DNA from: Prorocentrum cordatum
Lineage: Eukaryota > Sar > Dinophyceae > Prorocentrales > Prorocentraceae
DNA: 64,000 bases
NCBI GenBank assembly: GCA_963575745.1
Contig: CAUYUJ010011225.1
Span: 846,812-910,811 of the forward strand
Direction: 5' to 3'
Of this stretch, positions 20,600-31,879 are shown in pieces. The notes under the pieces are model-generated. The model was not told the DNA's origin. It saw nothing but the letters and a program-made list of their open reading frames with translations, and ran no database searches. Every line of letters starts with the position of its first letter. Positions within the stretch are counted from its first letter, which is position 1. Both the position numbers and the translations under genes were made by a program.

Positions 20600-21150
20600 T
20601 GTTGTGAGTTGCGCAGGGGGGGCTTCAACGCTCCAGCGGGGTGCTCGCGCGGGCGCAGTAGTGGCAGGCGTCGTAGCTGGATCATTTCCAGGGCCTGGGC
20701 GACACGTGGACCACGCCGAAGTAACTGCCGAGTGAGCTGGCCCCCAGTTGGAAGCCAAGCCCCGCCCAGCTCCCGAGGACCAAAGATCGGCGCGAAGGAT
20801 GCAGAGGCAGTGCGGATACCCGCGCCGCGGTGGTGGATGAACTCGTCTCGTATGATCGAGATCTTGCCGAGTATGCGTCGCCATAGAATGGCGCAGCCTC
20901 GATGGCACGGCGCGGCTGTCAGTTGTCCCCGCGCGCTGGGGAGGTGGGCGTTCGGACAGCACCAGGCTCCAACCAACCTGTTATGCAAGACGAAGTGCCC
21001 GACGTGGTCGCGGCCCCCGACGCCGCGTTCCCCGTGGACATATCACGCCAGCCGACTTCACCGCTAAACTCTCAAGCACGGTGGCAAGGCGCGCCTCGCT
21101 GAGGGAGGTGGCGCTGATGGTGCAGACTTTGAGCTGTGAACCAGTTTCTG
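20600..21150 (-). pseudogene. LINE 1 endonuclease domain remnant
   Basis: The first part reads LKVCTISATSLSEARLAT, then ESLAVKSAGVICPRGTR, the position of the VICLQET-like motif of exonuclease-endonuclease-phosphatase domains; here the Gln-Glu is lost. In a second frame it continues SIIRDEFIHHRGAGIRT, then ASFAPIFGPRELGGAWL, the middle of the same domain. Loss of the catalytic Glu and the frameshifts mean it is inactive. Confidence 0.55.
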
Positions 21151-22449
21151 CTAGTGCAGGAGCAATCGCAGGCACAGGCACCGAGGCGGAGGTTGACCCC
21201 GCGGATGTAGAGAGTTTCCTCGGACCATCCGCGGGCGGATCTGGCGCGGGCGACGGGCGAAGGCCCCGACGCAGTCGACAGTCTCGAATGTTGAGGCCCC
21301 TTCTGCTGGGGTGATGGCGCAGCCGTAGAACTCTAGGCCGCACGAGCAACTCTTGAAATTGTCTTTGCCAGCTCTTAAGGTGCCGGCGACTCCAGGCCCT
21401 TGCATGCTGAGGAGGTTCGAGAAGAGCGCGAAGGAGTGGCCGCAGTCCTGCGCGGCGTTGCGCTGGGGCTGCTGGTCGACGCCCCCGCCATCCAGGAGCG
21501 GATCCCGTCGCAGAGCTGACGAGGATGCCGGCGATGCCGATGCAGCAGCTGGCGCAGCGGCTGGTCGTCGTAGAGGACCCGACTTGTAGAGGCGAGAGGC
21601 CACCACATGCTGGGCGCTCTTCTTGCGGCTCATGCTGCGCTGGTAGCACTTCTTCGCGCGCCCCTGGTAGTGGTTATGGTAGTACCCCGGCTGCTGGCAA
21701 CGCTTCTTAACAGACTTCGATGCTCGACGGTACTGATCCCCCACTCGCTCCAACGCCTCCTCTTGTCCCAGCATCGCGATCGCGGCGGCCTTGGCGGTGG
21801 CCCCAGGTGGGCGCATGCGGCGAGGCATCTTCTTGAATCGACACTGCCAGACTGCGGCCGCATCTGCTGCAAGTATAGTGCGTCTGAATCTGCATGGTGC
21901 ACTGTCTAGGCTCTGCAGGGTCCTCAGCAGGCGCGCGCGACGGCGTCGGCCTCCTCGGATAATGTCGCCCTCCACGCGGCCCATCGGGCACATGTCTTGA
22001 CAGTCTTTCTTCGCTTCATCGCTGCCGACAGCAGCCCTCCGACTCCGAGTCGATGCCGTAGGACTGCGAGTGGCTCTTTGGGTGGGCGCTTCCCTTGGCA
22101 ATCTCTGGGGCATGCGCTTGCTTGTAGATGCTCGCGGGCGTCTGGTTGCACGGGTCGGGCTTCCGTCCACATGGGCAGCCGAATTGATCCCGGGCACCTG
22201 CGCGCAAGGATACAGCCGCTTGATCGTCCGCAGCTGGGGCATCCGCCCTGCGTGGAACGCCCAAGGCTTCGCTGGCCGCCTTGACGCCGAGACGCCTGGG
22301 AAGCCCTCGAAGCCGGCTTTAGGCCCAGGAGGCTCTTGGCCCCGCCGGTAGACAGTGAACGCTCTGTTGGCGCCCGCGATCGCGTCGGCAACCCCGAGAG
22401 ACTGCGCGCGCCCCCCGAGGACAGCGATGCTGCAGGAGCCGTACTCCGA

Positions 22450-24330
22450 CTTCCCTCAGATAAATGATGAGGTCACGGCTTCGCGTTCTTCCTCCACTCC
22501 GCCTCCACCTCTGCGGGCGAGGGCTTGCTTCGAACCAGGAGCTGGTAGTGGCCCTCCGAGAGGACGAGCCAGCACTTCTTCGCGGTCTTGACGTTCGCAG
22601 GCGCGGTGAACACGTGACACTGATCCTTCCTAGCCGCCGCCGTGATGCCCCGAGGGGTAGGTAGCCCATGTGCCAGCCTTGGTCAGCACCTCTACCTCCT
22701 CCTTCTTGTACTTGAGCTTCAGCATCTCGGCCGCGAGTGCGTTCCGAAGATTGCCTTGAAGTTTGCTTCAGGGTCCCGTGTCAGAGTCCTTGAGCGGCTT
22801 GTGATTTGTCTTGCTGGCGTAGGCGGGGTAGCTGGTACTGCAATAGGAACGATTCCCCTTGCCTCCGCCCTCCTTCGTCTTGAACAACTCCTCCCAAGGG
22901 GCCGTGGTCTCAGCTGGTTTGTCCGTGAGCTTGGCCGCCTTGCGAGTCTGATTTGATCCTTCCTCCTCCATCGGTACGTCGCCGTCCTTGTCTTTGGCAG
23001 GAGTCGAAGCTTTGGATGACGCGGCCGTCGAAGTCCCGCCGGTCTCAGCCTGGCCCGTCTGACTCGGAGTGCTCCATGCTGCAATCGGTGCTTTGGTAGG
23101 TGATGGCCTGCTGCCCCCGCGGCGTGGAAGCGCGAGCGACGCGGCGACGCCCGACTTGAGCTCCATCACCTGGCCCGTGACCAGCGCCTCGAAGTCCGCC
23201 CGGAGGAGCCACTTTCTCGCCCCGCATCGAGTGACACTCGACACGTTCTTGCAACCTCGATCGACAGCCCAAGCCCGATCTTTATTCGTCCTGAGTCCAC
23301 GTCGCCGGCGTCTTCTGCAAAAGCCACCGCGGTTGGATGTCGGCCGCGACAATTGAAGATGATGATCTTCCGAGGGTGCTGTTGTCGCTGGGCCGATGCA
23401 TCAACCGCCCCTCGGCTGCTGTGGCCCCTCCTGCGACGCGCGCGAAGTAGGCATGGTGGGCTTCGTCGTCTCTGAGACGACGCCACATAGGAACCAATGT
23501 CGACCCCTGCGGATTGAGAAAACTCATGATGGAAGAGGAAACGCGAGCAATTCGGTGACATGCCATGCGCACGCAATGAGCATAACCGTCGCCCCACTCT
23601 CGCATGCCACTCCCTCACCTTTATTTTCAGTACACGATTGGCCAGGTCCGCGTTCAGAACCAAGACCGCCAATGAGACTGGCTTCTCGTTCGCCTGCTGG
23701 AAGAGCCAATCCTCCGCGAAATCCCTCGCGATGGTCAGGCAGAAACTTGCTAGCCTCTGAACAGGGGTCGCGATGGGGGCGTCATCCTTCACACCAGTGG
23801 GGCGGGGGGGGGGGGGGGGGGGGCAGCGCGCCGAAGGGAGATTGCCCAGCATGCAAAATTTGCGCCATGAGCTGGAAGGCACCGCCGTCATTCCCGTCGA
23901 CCGTGGCCCCCTTCTCCTCCCATCCTTCGATGATGTCTTTCTCGTTGAAGAGGACATGCGTTGCCGAGAGTTGTTCGTGGCCTCGTGCCGTGAACCACTC
24001 AACCACCGAGTCATGTGGCAAAAAATGGTTGGTGGCTTCTTCTGATCGCACCATTTGTCCTTCACGTGCGCTGCCTGCCAGCTTGCCCCCCCCCCCCCCC
24101 CCCCCCCAAGGATGTGACAGCAACTTGATGTGTTTGGGCTGCTGCGGACGGTCTGTGGCAGCGCGTCCTGTGCCCGAGGTCGACGGCTTCGTGCTATCCT
24201 CCAGGAGGTACGTGAGAGTCGACGGAGCTCACTTGTGCATAACATTCGCCACCTCCTCGACGCGTTCGCTGAACTTCGCTGTTGCGAGGCGCGCCCCATT
24301 CATCCCATCGTGGACGAGTTCAGACATGTC
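22450..24330 (-). pseudogene. LINE 1 ORF1-like region, frameshifted
   Basis: Minus-strand fragments in shifting frames: MSELVHDGMNGARLATAKF, TNHFLPHDSVVEWFTARG, LASFCLTIARDFAEDWLF then VLVLNADLANRVLKIKVR, ADFEALVTGQVMELKSG, then AAEMLKLKYKKEEVEVL and KKCWLVLSEGHYQLL. They have consistent style and order but no recognised domain. Region 21.7-22.4 kb adds Arg/Ser-rich and CSRCGR segments, a possible zinc knuckle. Assignment as ORF1 rests on position upstream of the endonuclease. Confidence 0.5.
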
Positions 24331-24340
24331 GAAAACAGCG

Positions 24341-24542
24341 CCATCTTCGACCTCGCCCCCCTCCCTCCCCCCACGCCGCCCGGCGACGCTGCGGCCCCGC
24401 CCCCCGGGGGCCGGGCCCTTCCAGGCCCCCGGGGACCCCTTCCAGCGTCGACCCTCTGACCCCGGAGGGGTGGTCGCATGAAGGAGAAGCGACGTCAGTT
24501 CAGAAGAAACGAAACATAAACATAATATTTCGGAGCTTCGCT
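24341..24542. other. No gene seen
   Basis: CCCC/GGGG-rich patch (24360-24470). Pro-rich frames are compositional. Confidence 0.35.
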
Positions 24543-24647
24543 CTGATTTCTTGGATCGGCGCCTGGGCCCCCCCATGGCGGCGCCCCCGACGCTGCCCCT
24601 GCAATGCCCCTGCGCCGCCCCTGGCGCGCTTCGAATCAAAGAATCAG
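24543..24647. mobile_element. Short inverted-repeat element, copy 2 (diverged)
   Basis: Ends CTGATTTCTTGGATCGGCGCC and the inverted CTGATTCTTTGATTCGAAGC-type arm enclose a core of GGCGGCGCCCC and CGCCGCCCCTGG words, like 3611-3707. The shared TTCTTGGATCGGCGC end supports one family. Confidence 0.45.
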
Positions 24648-25429
24648 TGGAATGGGGTTCACCCGCTGCAATGTCCCGGCGGAGAACTACGGGTCACTCC
24701 CGGAGGCCGCGTTGAGGACGTCCACCGTCGTCCTCCCTGACGTCCACCACCTCGTCTTCCTCAGTCCCCCGCAACAAGCACCTGCTCGTGCACCTTCTCA
24801 AGCAGCGCCACCCTGGCATCCCCCTCCCCGTCGTCCTCCCCCCCCTGGCCATCCTAGTCCTCCTCCTCCTCGTCCTGCTGCTCCCCCTCCTCCTCCTCCT
24901 CATCTTCCTCGTCGTCCTGCTGCCCCCCCCCCCCCCCCTACCTCCTCCTCGCCCCCCCCCCCTCCCCCCCCACCTGCTCCTGCGCCAGATCATGGATAAG
25001 GCGCGGCAGGCTGCGTGAATAAGACGGCGCCGGCGCACCTGCGTCCGCGCGCAGCTTGCGCGCGGGCGAACGCGCAATCGATCCCCGCGGCATCGCCCCC
25101 CAACTTCAAACTAGGCGGTGCAACGGACCACTTCTGTCAAAGCCTCGTCTCCCCCCTCGGGGGCGGCCAGCCCGCCCGTCCCGCAAGCAGACCGTGGAGG
25201 CCTTGGATAAGGAATCCAGGGTCTGGAGCCTCGCGGAGATCCACGTGCGCGGAGCGGGGGGGGAGGGGGTGCAGAAGGTGTCCGCCCCCAATCATTGTAA
25301 GCTCTCTACCCTCCGTCTCCTCTCCCCCCCCTACTTCCTCCTCCCGCCCGCCTCCCTCCCCCCCCCCCCTCGCTCCCACCTCCCTCCCGCCCTTCCTCCG
25401 CCTCAGATTCCCTGGAGGAGGGCGGCAGG
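24648..25429. other. CT-rich sequence, no gene seen
   Basis: A long CCT/CTC and poly-C region (24750-24990), then mixed sequence and a second CT-rich patch (25300-25400). Frames are compositional. Confidence 0.45.
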
Positions 25430-26615
25430 TGGGCGGTGCGGTTGCAGTTGCGCGCCCGCGGGCGGATTGAAATTTGTCGCCCAGTTGGGATTGCGGTTGC
25501 GCGTGCGCGGGCGGGTTGAAATGCGTCGCCCAGTTGCGGTTGCGCGCCCGCGGGCGGTGTGAAACGCGTCGCCCAGTTGCGGTTGCGGTGGCGCGCCCGC
25601 GGGCGGGTTGAAGTGTGTCGCCCAGTTGCGGTTGCGGTTGCGCGCCCGCGGGCGGGTTGAATTGCGTCGCGTAGTTGCGTTTCGCGCACCCGCGGGCGGT
25701 TTGAAATGCGTCGCCGGATTGCGGTCGCGGTTGCGCAACCGCGGGCGGATTGAAATGTGTCGCCCAGGTGCGGTTGCATTGAAAATGTGTCGCCCAGGTG
25801 CGGTTGCAGTTGCGCGCCCGTGGGCGGGTTGAAATGTGTCGCTCAAGTGCGGTTGCGGTTGCGCGCCCGCGGGCGGGCTTTAATGTGTCGCCGAATTGCG
25901 GATGCGGGTGCGCGCCCGCGGGCGGGCTGAATGAAATGTGTCGCCCAGTTGCGGTTGCGGTCGCGCGCCCGCGGGCGGGTCGAAATGTGTCGCGTAGTTG
26001 CGGTTGCGGGTGCGCGCCTGCGGGCGGGTTGAAATGTGAAATGTGTCGCCCAGTTGCGGTTGCGCGCCAGCGGGCGGGTCGAAATGTGTCGCCCAGGTGC
26101 GGTTGCAGTTGCGCGCCCACGGGCGGGTGGAATTGTGTCGCCCAGTTGCGGTTGCTGTTGCGCGCCTGCGGGCGGGTTGAAATGCGGCGCCCAGTTGCGG
26201 TTGCGGTTGCGCACCCGCGGGCGGATTGAAATGGGTCGCCCAGTTGGGTTTGCGCGCCCGCGGGCGGGTTGAAATGTGTCGCCCAGGTGCGGTTGCAGTT
26301 GCGCGCCCGCGGGCGGTTTGAAATGTGTCGCCCACGTGCGGTTGCGGTTGCGCGCCCGCGGGCGGGGCGAAATGTGTCGTCCAGTTGCGGCTGCGGTTGC
26401 GCGCCCGCGGGCGGGTTGAAGTGTGTCGCCCAGTTGCGGTTGCGCGCCCGCGGGCGGGCTGAAATGTGTCGTTCAGGTGCGGTTGCGGTTGCGCGCCCGC
26501 GGGCGGGTTGAAATGTGGCGCCCATGTGCGGTTGCGTCTGCGCGCCCGCGGACGGGTCGAAATGTGTCGCCCAGTTGCGGTTGCGCGCCCGCGGGCGGTT
26601 TGAAATGTGTTGTTC
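25430..26615 (+). repeat. About 47-bp satellite, about 24 copies
   Basis: Each unit contains TTGCGGTTGC, then GCGCGCCCGCGGGCGGG, then TTGAAATGTGTCGCCCAG. Spacing varies from about 39 to 54 bp because the TTGCGG part expands and contracts; GCCCGCGGGC is palindromic in every unit. A 502-codon minus frame runs through the whole array, but all alternative frames are also long, as expected of repeats, so it is not called a gene. Confidence 0.95.
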
Positions 26616-27300
26616 AAGGCGCTCTCCTGACGTGCAGTCAGTCAATCAGTCAGTCAATCAGTCAGTCACCGGCGGGCACGGAATTTCACCCGGCCCCGCC
26701 GGGAAACACGCGTGGACTCCCGAAAGCTTATGTGAATGCATTTTTGGGGTGCCTCTACTCTCCCATCCAGCCAGGAGACTGTAGAAGTCTCAGGGGGACC
26801 CCGCTGACTTTTTGTCTGAGGCGGCCCGGGGCACGAGGCGTCAAACAGGAACATCCCGGACGCGGCAGAGCGAATTAGAAACAGAGGAGGGCGGCCGCAG
26901 AGGCGGGTAACTTACCGGCTCCTTGCGATGGTGTTGGTTGCTGTGTGCGTGCCCTGGTTATCTCTCTTTCTCCTTCCCTCGCCGATCGCCATCTCGGCCC
27001 AGGTTTATTCGTTATTGGAAAGAGCATTCCACCATCCGGGTAAACATAAGACTTCTCTTCACCTGCGGGCCCCAAGAATACACACCACACCACCACCTCC
27101 AGGTTTCCCTCCTGTACTCTCTTCTTCCTCTCCTTTTTCCTGGTAGGGGGAGGGGGTGGTGGTGGTGTATATTTTTGGCCCCGTACCATCGCCTCCATCC
27201 TACGGACTCCAGGGATGGTTCGGCTCTCTGACCCTTTTCCCCTCTTCACAGCTGCTCCCACGCGGGGGCCGGATGACTCCCTCCGCGGTGCCCCCCCCAG
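26616..27300. other. Short CAGT/CAAT repeat, otherwise nothing
   Basis: 26637-26672 is (CAGT CAAT)n. The remainder has no coding bias; a pyrimidine-rich stretch and poly-C end at CAG just before the next candidate exon. Confidence 0.4.
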
Positions 27301-27349
27301 GTACCTCGATTTCAAGCGCGAGCTCGACAGCTTGCGGACGAAGAACAAG
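27301..27349 (+). CDS. Gene A candidate exon (YLDFKRELDSLRTKNK)
   Basis: Follows GCGGTGCCCCCCCCAG|G. The first base completes GAG with the GA left by the 17199-17312 candidate; 16 codons follow, all but one ending in G or C, giving a charged helix. The 3-prime boundary is uncertain: AAG|GATGGA would be a GA-type donor of the kind reported in dinoflagellates, but the frame stays open for about 80 more bases with weaker bias. It ends in phase 0, matching the next candidate. Confidence 0.4.
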
Positions 27350-28880
27350 GATGGATATTCTGGCACAACAACATACCATAGCCAAAATGAGGTTGATTTT
27401 TCTGGAGGGCCCCTCGGGGGGGGGGGAACTCACCGACCTTGACATGAGTTCTCTGGTTGTGATTGTGTGGTCGATTTGGCCGTCTGGGAGGCCCAAATCA
27501 GCCACAACCAGTACAAAGCTGGCTTCGGTGTTTTGCCGACCGCTGTCATGCGCACAGCAGCTCCCAGGGTTCGTCCTCGATGTGGTTCTGGTCGCGTGCT
27601 GTCCCCGCAAGTGCGGCCCCAGGTTCGTGCTCCCTCCGAGGGCCTTTTCGGCGCCTCTCAGGGCGTGGAGGCGGAGCATGGGGCAGTTGAGGATCGGGGC
27701 TCGAGGAGAAGTGTCCCCAGGATTTCCAAAGAGCCCCCACGGCCTCCAGATCACCACTCGCGAGGCCCAGAGGGCCCCAGGGGCTCCACAATGGAGCGAA
27801 AAGCTGGGCTCCCCTTCGGCCAAGGGACACCTCTGGCAAGCCTGGAGAATTGAGGATAGAGGATAGAGGATACAGGGTCAGGGATCGAGCATCGATGGAT
27901 CGAGGACTGGGGGATCCATGATTGAGCATCCATGGATCAAGGATCGAGGGACAGATGGTCGAGGATGGAGTCTAGAGAGTGGAGGATCGAGGAACTGAGG
28001 AGCGAGGAGCGAATAACTGTGTGCCGGGCGCTGCTGGGAGCGAATGTCAGTGTGTTGGGAACTGCTGGCCCTTTTGCAGAGGGGCGCCGGGTGCCTCCGC
28101 AGGTCTCCGCGGAGCCCTCCACCTTCGGGCGAGCTTGCGGTGGTTTACGGATGCTCTCGGGGGCTGTCGGACGCGTGTGGGTTTCCAGAGAAGAAAGAAC
28201 CACTACGAGGACGACGACGAGGACGAGGACGGGGACGACGACGACGACGACGAGGAGGAGGAGGAGCAGCAGGACGACGACGACGACGACCCCCCCCCCC
28301 GAGCTGGTGGCACCCAGTTCCCCAGGCGCGCCCCCAAAGAGTGCCCAGAACGCCGGAGTGCCACCAGCTCGGGGGGGGTGCTGCTTGGGAACGAAATTCT
28401 ATGGAGTTCGGGTGGCGGTGGCTCCTTTGCTCTCATGGGCGGAAGGTAGGGTTTTGTAGGCATGTTGATGAGCACAATGTGCAGAGGAGGGAATGGGGGA
28501 GGAGGAGAGAGAAAGCACGACAGCCCGCCGCCGAGGAGGTCGGGATTCGGGGGAGGGGGGTGGAGGAGGACCAGCAGGATGAAGAGCAGGAGGAGGACGA
28601 GGAGGAGGAGGAGGCGGAGGAGGAGAAGAAGGAGGAGATGCGTGGCAGGATTGCTCTTTGACTTTCAGAGGGCGAGTGGGAGTCGCGGTGGACGACAGCC
28701 TTGAGTCCCTGACGCTTTCGGCTTGTTCGAGAGAGGCCGTCCGCCTCCTCTCCCTGGGCCTACTCCCCGAGGTCGTCTCCCCCCCCCCCGAGGGCCGGAA
28801 GCGTCCACCCACTTTTAGAGAGGCCTTTGCCCCCCCCCCCGGGCCCCCTCCCTACAAGGATTCGGGAGTCTGAAACTGGA
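27350..28880. repeat. GAGGATCGAGG and GAC/GGA degenerate repeats
   Basis: 27846-28010 is a degenerate array of GAGGATCGAGG-like words. 28200-28290 is GAC/GAGGAG microsatellite and 28560-28640 is GGA. The rest shows no coding bias. Asp/Glu/Arg-rich frames are artefacts. Confidence 0.55.
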
Positions 28881-29240
28881 GGAGTACGTTCTGACCATAC
28901 ATTTCGAGGCGAATCCAGCGGCGGCGACGACGGCATCCCAGGAAGCCCCAGCAAGGAGAAACGAGGAAAGGGTAGCAGCATGGGTAACTTCTCCTCCTCT
29001 GACGAGAACCCCCCTCTGGAGGAAACAAGTGGCACGCACGCTTTGGCTCTGGCACGAGGGAGGGCGCGGGCCAGGCGAGGCGAGGCGAGGCGAGGAGGAG
29101 GGGGGAGGTTCTCGTAAGAGGAGGAGGAGGAGTTTCCCCTGTTGCTGCCCTTTCCTCGTGTCCCCTTTTTGGGGGCTTCCTGGGATGCCGTCGTCGCCAC
29201 CGCTGGCTTCGCCTCGAAATGCGTGGTCAGAACGTACTCC
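28881..29240. repeat. Inverted repeat, about 138-bp arms
   Basis: Left arm 28881-29016 begins GGAGTACGTTCTGACCA; right arm 29101-29240 is its inverted copy at about 85-90% identity by eye, with an 84-nt spacer. Both arms carry CATTTCGAGGCGAA and GACGACGGCATCCCAGGAAG. A third, single copy lies at 48545-48660. The arm frame (HFEANPAAATTASQEA) may be a fossil exon, but copy number argues for a repeat. Confidence 0.75.
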
Positions 29241-30440
29241 AGGAGAGGCCCAAGGATAAGCACTATCAGTGCCTCTCAGTTTCCCCAGGAGGGGGGCTTC
29301 TCGGGGCATGAGGAGGCAGGGGCAGGGGGGCCCAGGCCCAGGGGGGGCGAAGAGCGAACGAACGAGCGACGCCAAAAGTCAAGGGCTCCGAGCTCGAGAA
29401 CAATGGCCCCGGGGCCCCGGGTTGCGAGGGTGGCCAGGCGTAGGCAAGGGATCGGGGGCCAGGGGGAGCGAGGGGGCTGGCGATGGGGGGCAGGCCACGA
29501 ACGAGCGAGCTACGAAAATAAAGAGTGCTCGGGGGCAGGGCAGGGGGGAGCGAGGGGGGCCAGGGGGAGGCCAGAGCTCCGGGTCCAGGGGGAATGATGG
29601 GGGCTGGGGAGGGAGGGGCCAGGAGCGGAGGGGCCACGAAATTCCAGGGCCAGGGGGGGGGATGGGGCTTAGAGGAGGGCCAGGGGTAGGCCAGGGGAGG
29701 GGGTGGGCAGGCCGCGAGCAAGCGAACGGCAAAAGTTCCAGGCCAGGGGGAGAGGGCCGGCACATCCAGCGAGGAGGTTCACGCTGCCTCCCCGAGCTGG
29801 GGAGAGGGGAGATCTCCAGCGGGGAGGGGAGCCCACTCCATCCGGAACAAAAAGGCCTGGCTCCTCGCGCTGGTGGTGGTGGTGGTGCCGCTGTTTCTTT
29901 TCCCTACAAGAGGGGCCGAAGACGTCATCAATTCTCGACCCCCGCATCTCGATCCTCGACCCCCGACAGATCCGATTCATTTTCGATTTCGACTGGCCAG
30001 TGCCGCAGGGAACTTGTTCAGTCCGACCCAGCTTTTGCGAGTCACGGTCCAGCCGCGACGACGAACCCCCCCCGAAGCCCGCAGAAGCCTCCAGGACGAA
30101 GACGTCGACGTTGACATCGTCATCATCCTTGTCGTCGTCCTCGTCGTCGTTGTCGTTGTCGTCGTCTCGGGTTGGACGAAAATGGAAGTTAGGAAAAGGA
30201 AGGATGTGAAATCAGCTGCGTGCAGCTGGTTTTGACCCCGCCACCACGCTATCTTTGCGGTAGACTGGCGCCTGGGGGAGATCAGTTATAGTGAAGTTGA
30301 TTCGCTGACCCCCCTTTACTAAGTTCTCATTCCCTTCTGCTACGTTGGTGTAAAGAGCTGGCAGTGCCCGCGCTGCCAGCTCGGAATTGTGCGGTGGGCC
30401 CGTAGAGGTCAAAAAAACGATCGTCGTCCAGGGGGCCGGC
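29241..30440. repeat. CCAGGGGG degenerate array and CGTCGTC tract
   Basis: 29280-29770 repeats GGCCAGGGGGG, GAGCGAACG and GGCCACGAA words at irregular spacing. 30105-30175 is TCGTC-rich. No gene supported. Confidence 0.5.
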
Positions 30441-30490
30441 GGAGGAGATCAACGTGGAGCGGCAGAGCCGCAGGGAATCGGCTCAGTCGT
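30441..30490 (+). pseudogene. Partial duplicate of the 39.5-kb exon
   Basis: About 43 bp match 39518-39560 with one difference (GGAGATCAACGTGGAGCGGC shared), then diverge. The frame EINVERQSRRE is kept, but the original downstream part and the GCAAGT word are missing, so this looks like a broken exon copy. The copies are about 9 kb apart. Confidence 0.5.
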
Positions 30491-31009
30491 GCCAAGTTTT
30501 CCAGGCACGGCCCAAAGGCGCGCAAAAGTTTCCGAAACGAAAATTTCGTCGTCGTCCTCCTCGCCTTCCTCGGCCACCTTGTCGTCGTCCTCCTCGTCGT
30601 TCTCTTCATCTTCTTCCCCCTCCTCCTCGGCATCCTCTTCCTCCTCGTTCTCGTCGTCGTCCTGTTCCTCCCCTTCTCCTCATCATCGTCCTCTCAAACC
30701 ATTTGGGGTCCAACCATCGCTTTGGGCCGACTCTAATGCCTGCGCGCGGCGATTTGTCTTCCAAGGATTCGCACGATAACTATAGCCAGAGTTCCTCATC
30801 CTTCATGGTCATGTTTGATTTTCCGCGTCTGTGGAGCTTATGTAGTTCACGCCGACGGTGCGAATGGAAGGATGTTTTCAGCAGTCACCACATCATATTA
30901 CTTTGCAGCAATAATACGAAACAACTCCCAGCGAAAATCAAAACGGGTCTTGATCGGAGGCTTTGAGGAGAAACCTACTGACCGGTGAAGCTCTCCACCG
31001 TGGAGGACA
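30491..31009. other. TCGTCC microsatellite, no gene seen
   Basis: 30540-30690 is a TCCTCGTCG tract giving Ser/Pro/Arg frames. The remainder is unremarkable. Confidence 0.45.
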
Positions 31010-31029
31010 CCCGTCTTCTCGGTCACGGA

Positions 31030-31790
31030 CCACTTGCTGGCCGTTATCGCCGCCTCCGACGACTCTGAGCTGACGAAGGCGCTCAAGGCCAAGGTGGACT
31101 CACTTTCGGCGCAGCCAGCACGATCAGGCGGTCGCCAACGCTCGGCGCTTGAAGGCGGCGTTGGCCACCGCGGAGGAGAAGGAGAGGACGGCTGCCCGCG
31201 TGCTTGCTTCCGCCGAGATCGGCGAGAGGCAGGCCGCGCAGGCCCGCGCACCGGCAGCTGGCCTCAGCCCCCCTGCCACGGATGGGCACAAGCCAGTTCT
31301 CGAGGTTTCCTGGGACGCCTCCATTTTCGACGACGTGGAGCAGTGTCGAGTAGCATGAACGCACCCGGCTGCATGCCATCAAGGTCGAGCTCGAGAGGAT
31401 GCAGACCATATCCACGACGAAGAATGCGGATATGCAATCTTGGTTGGACAAGGCCACCCAGGTTCAGATGGACATCCAGATGCGTCTCGGCAATAAGCGG
31501 CGGGGCGCGGACGGCAACGCTTCGGCCCCAGAACTGTGTTATTGGGCAAGCAGATGGTGCCTCCAGTGACGGTGGGTGGGCAAACTCCCTGTGGCGCCGC
31601 TGCCGCCCCTGCTGGGCCCTCGACTGCACCGGCTCCGCCCGCCGCTGAGAGCAGGCCATCGCGCAGGCGAAGGCCCGCCTCTCGGCGACCAAGTTCGAAG
31701 CGGCTGCGAAGGCGGAAGCCCGAAATATGGCACCGGCGGGCAAGGGCGAGGGGCGCAGCCAAGGGGTCCAAGACCACGGCCTGACGGCCT
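31030..31790 (+). pseudogene. LINE 2 coiled-coil ORF1-like segment
   Basis: Frames alternate: ASDDSELTKALKAKVDSL, then KAALATAEEKERTAARVL and SAEIGERQAAQARA, then LEVSWDASIFDDVEQ, then TRLHAIKVELERMQTI and ATQVQMDIQMRLGNKRRG, then AIAQAKARLSATKFEAA and AKAEARNMAPAGKGEG. Ala/Glu/Arg heptad-like sequence is typical of LINE ORF1 coiled coils. The N-terminus and any RNA-binding motif were not identified. Confidence 0.5.
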
Positions 31791-31879
31791 TCGCCGCGGG
31801 CCGAGCGTCGTGCCGCCGACGGGGCGCCGCGGTGCCAGCCGCCGGTTTTTTCTCGAGCGGCCGCGGACAGTAGCGGCCG

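Larger units (their letters stand above)
18050..24340 (-). mobile_element. LINE 1: degenerate non-LTR retrotransposon
   Basis: Read on the minus strand the order is ORF1-like segments, AP-type endonuclease, linker, reverse transcriptase, C-terminal zinc finger, as in dinoflagellate LINEs. Each domain is spread over two or three frames by indels, so the copy is dead. Three long G/C homopolymers lie inside (20409-20432, 23804-23823, 24086-24107). Ends are approximate: no poly-A tail or target duplication was found. It would occupy the roughly 10-kb intron between the 17.2- and 27.3-kb candidate exons, in antisense. Confidence 0.8.

Noticed and set aside
25137-26645. 502-codon minus-strand frame over the satellite
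   Set aside because: Repeat period near a multiple of three keeps several frames open at once, with no start context or coding bias.
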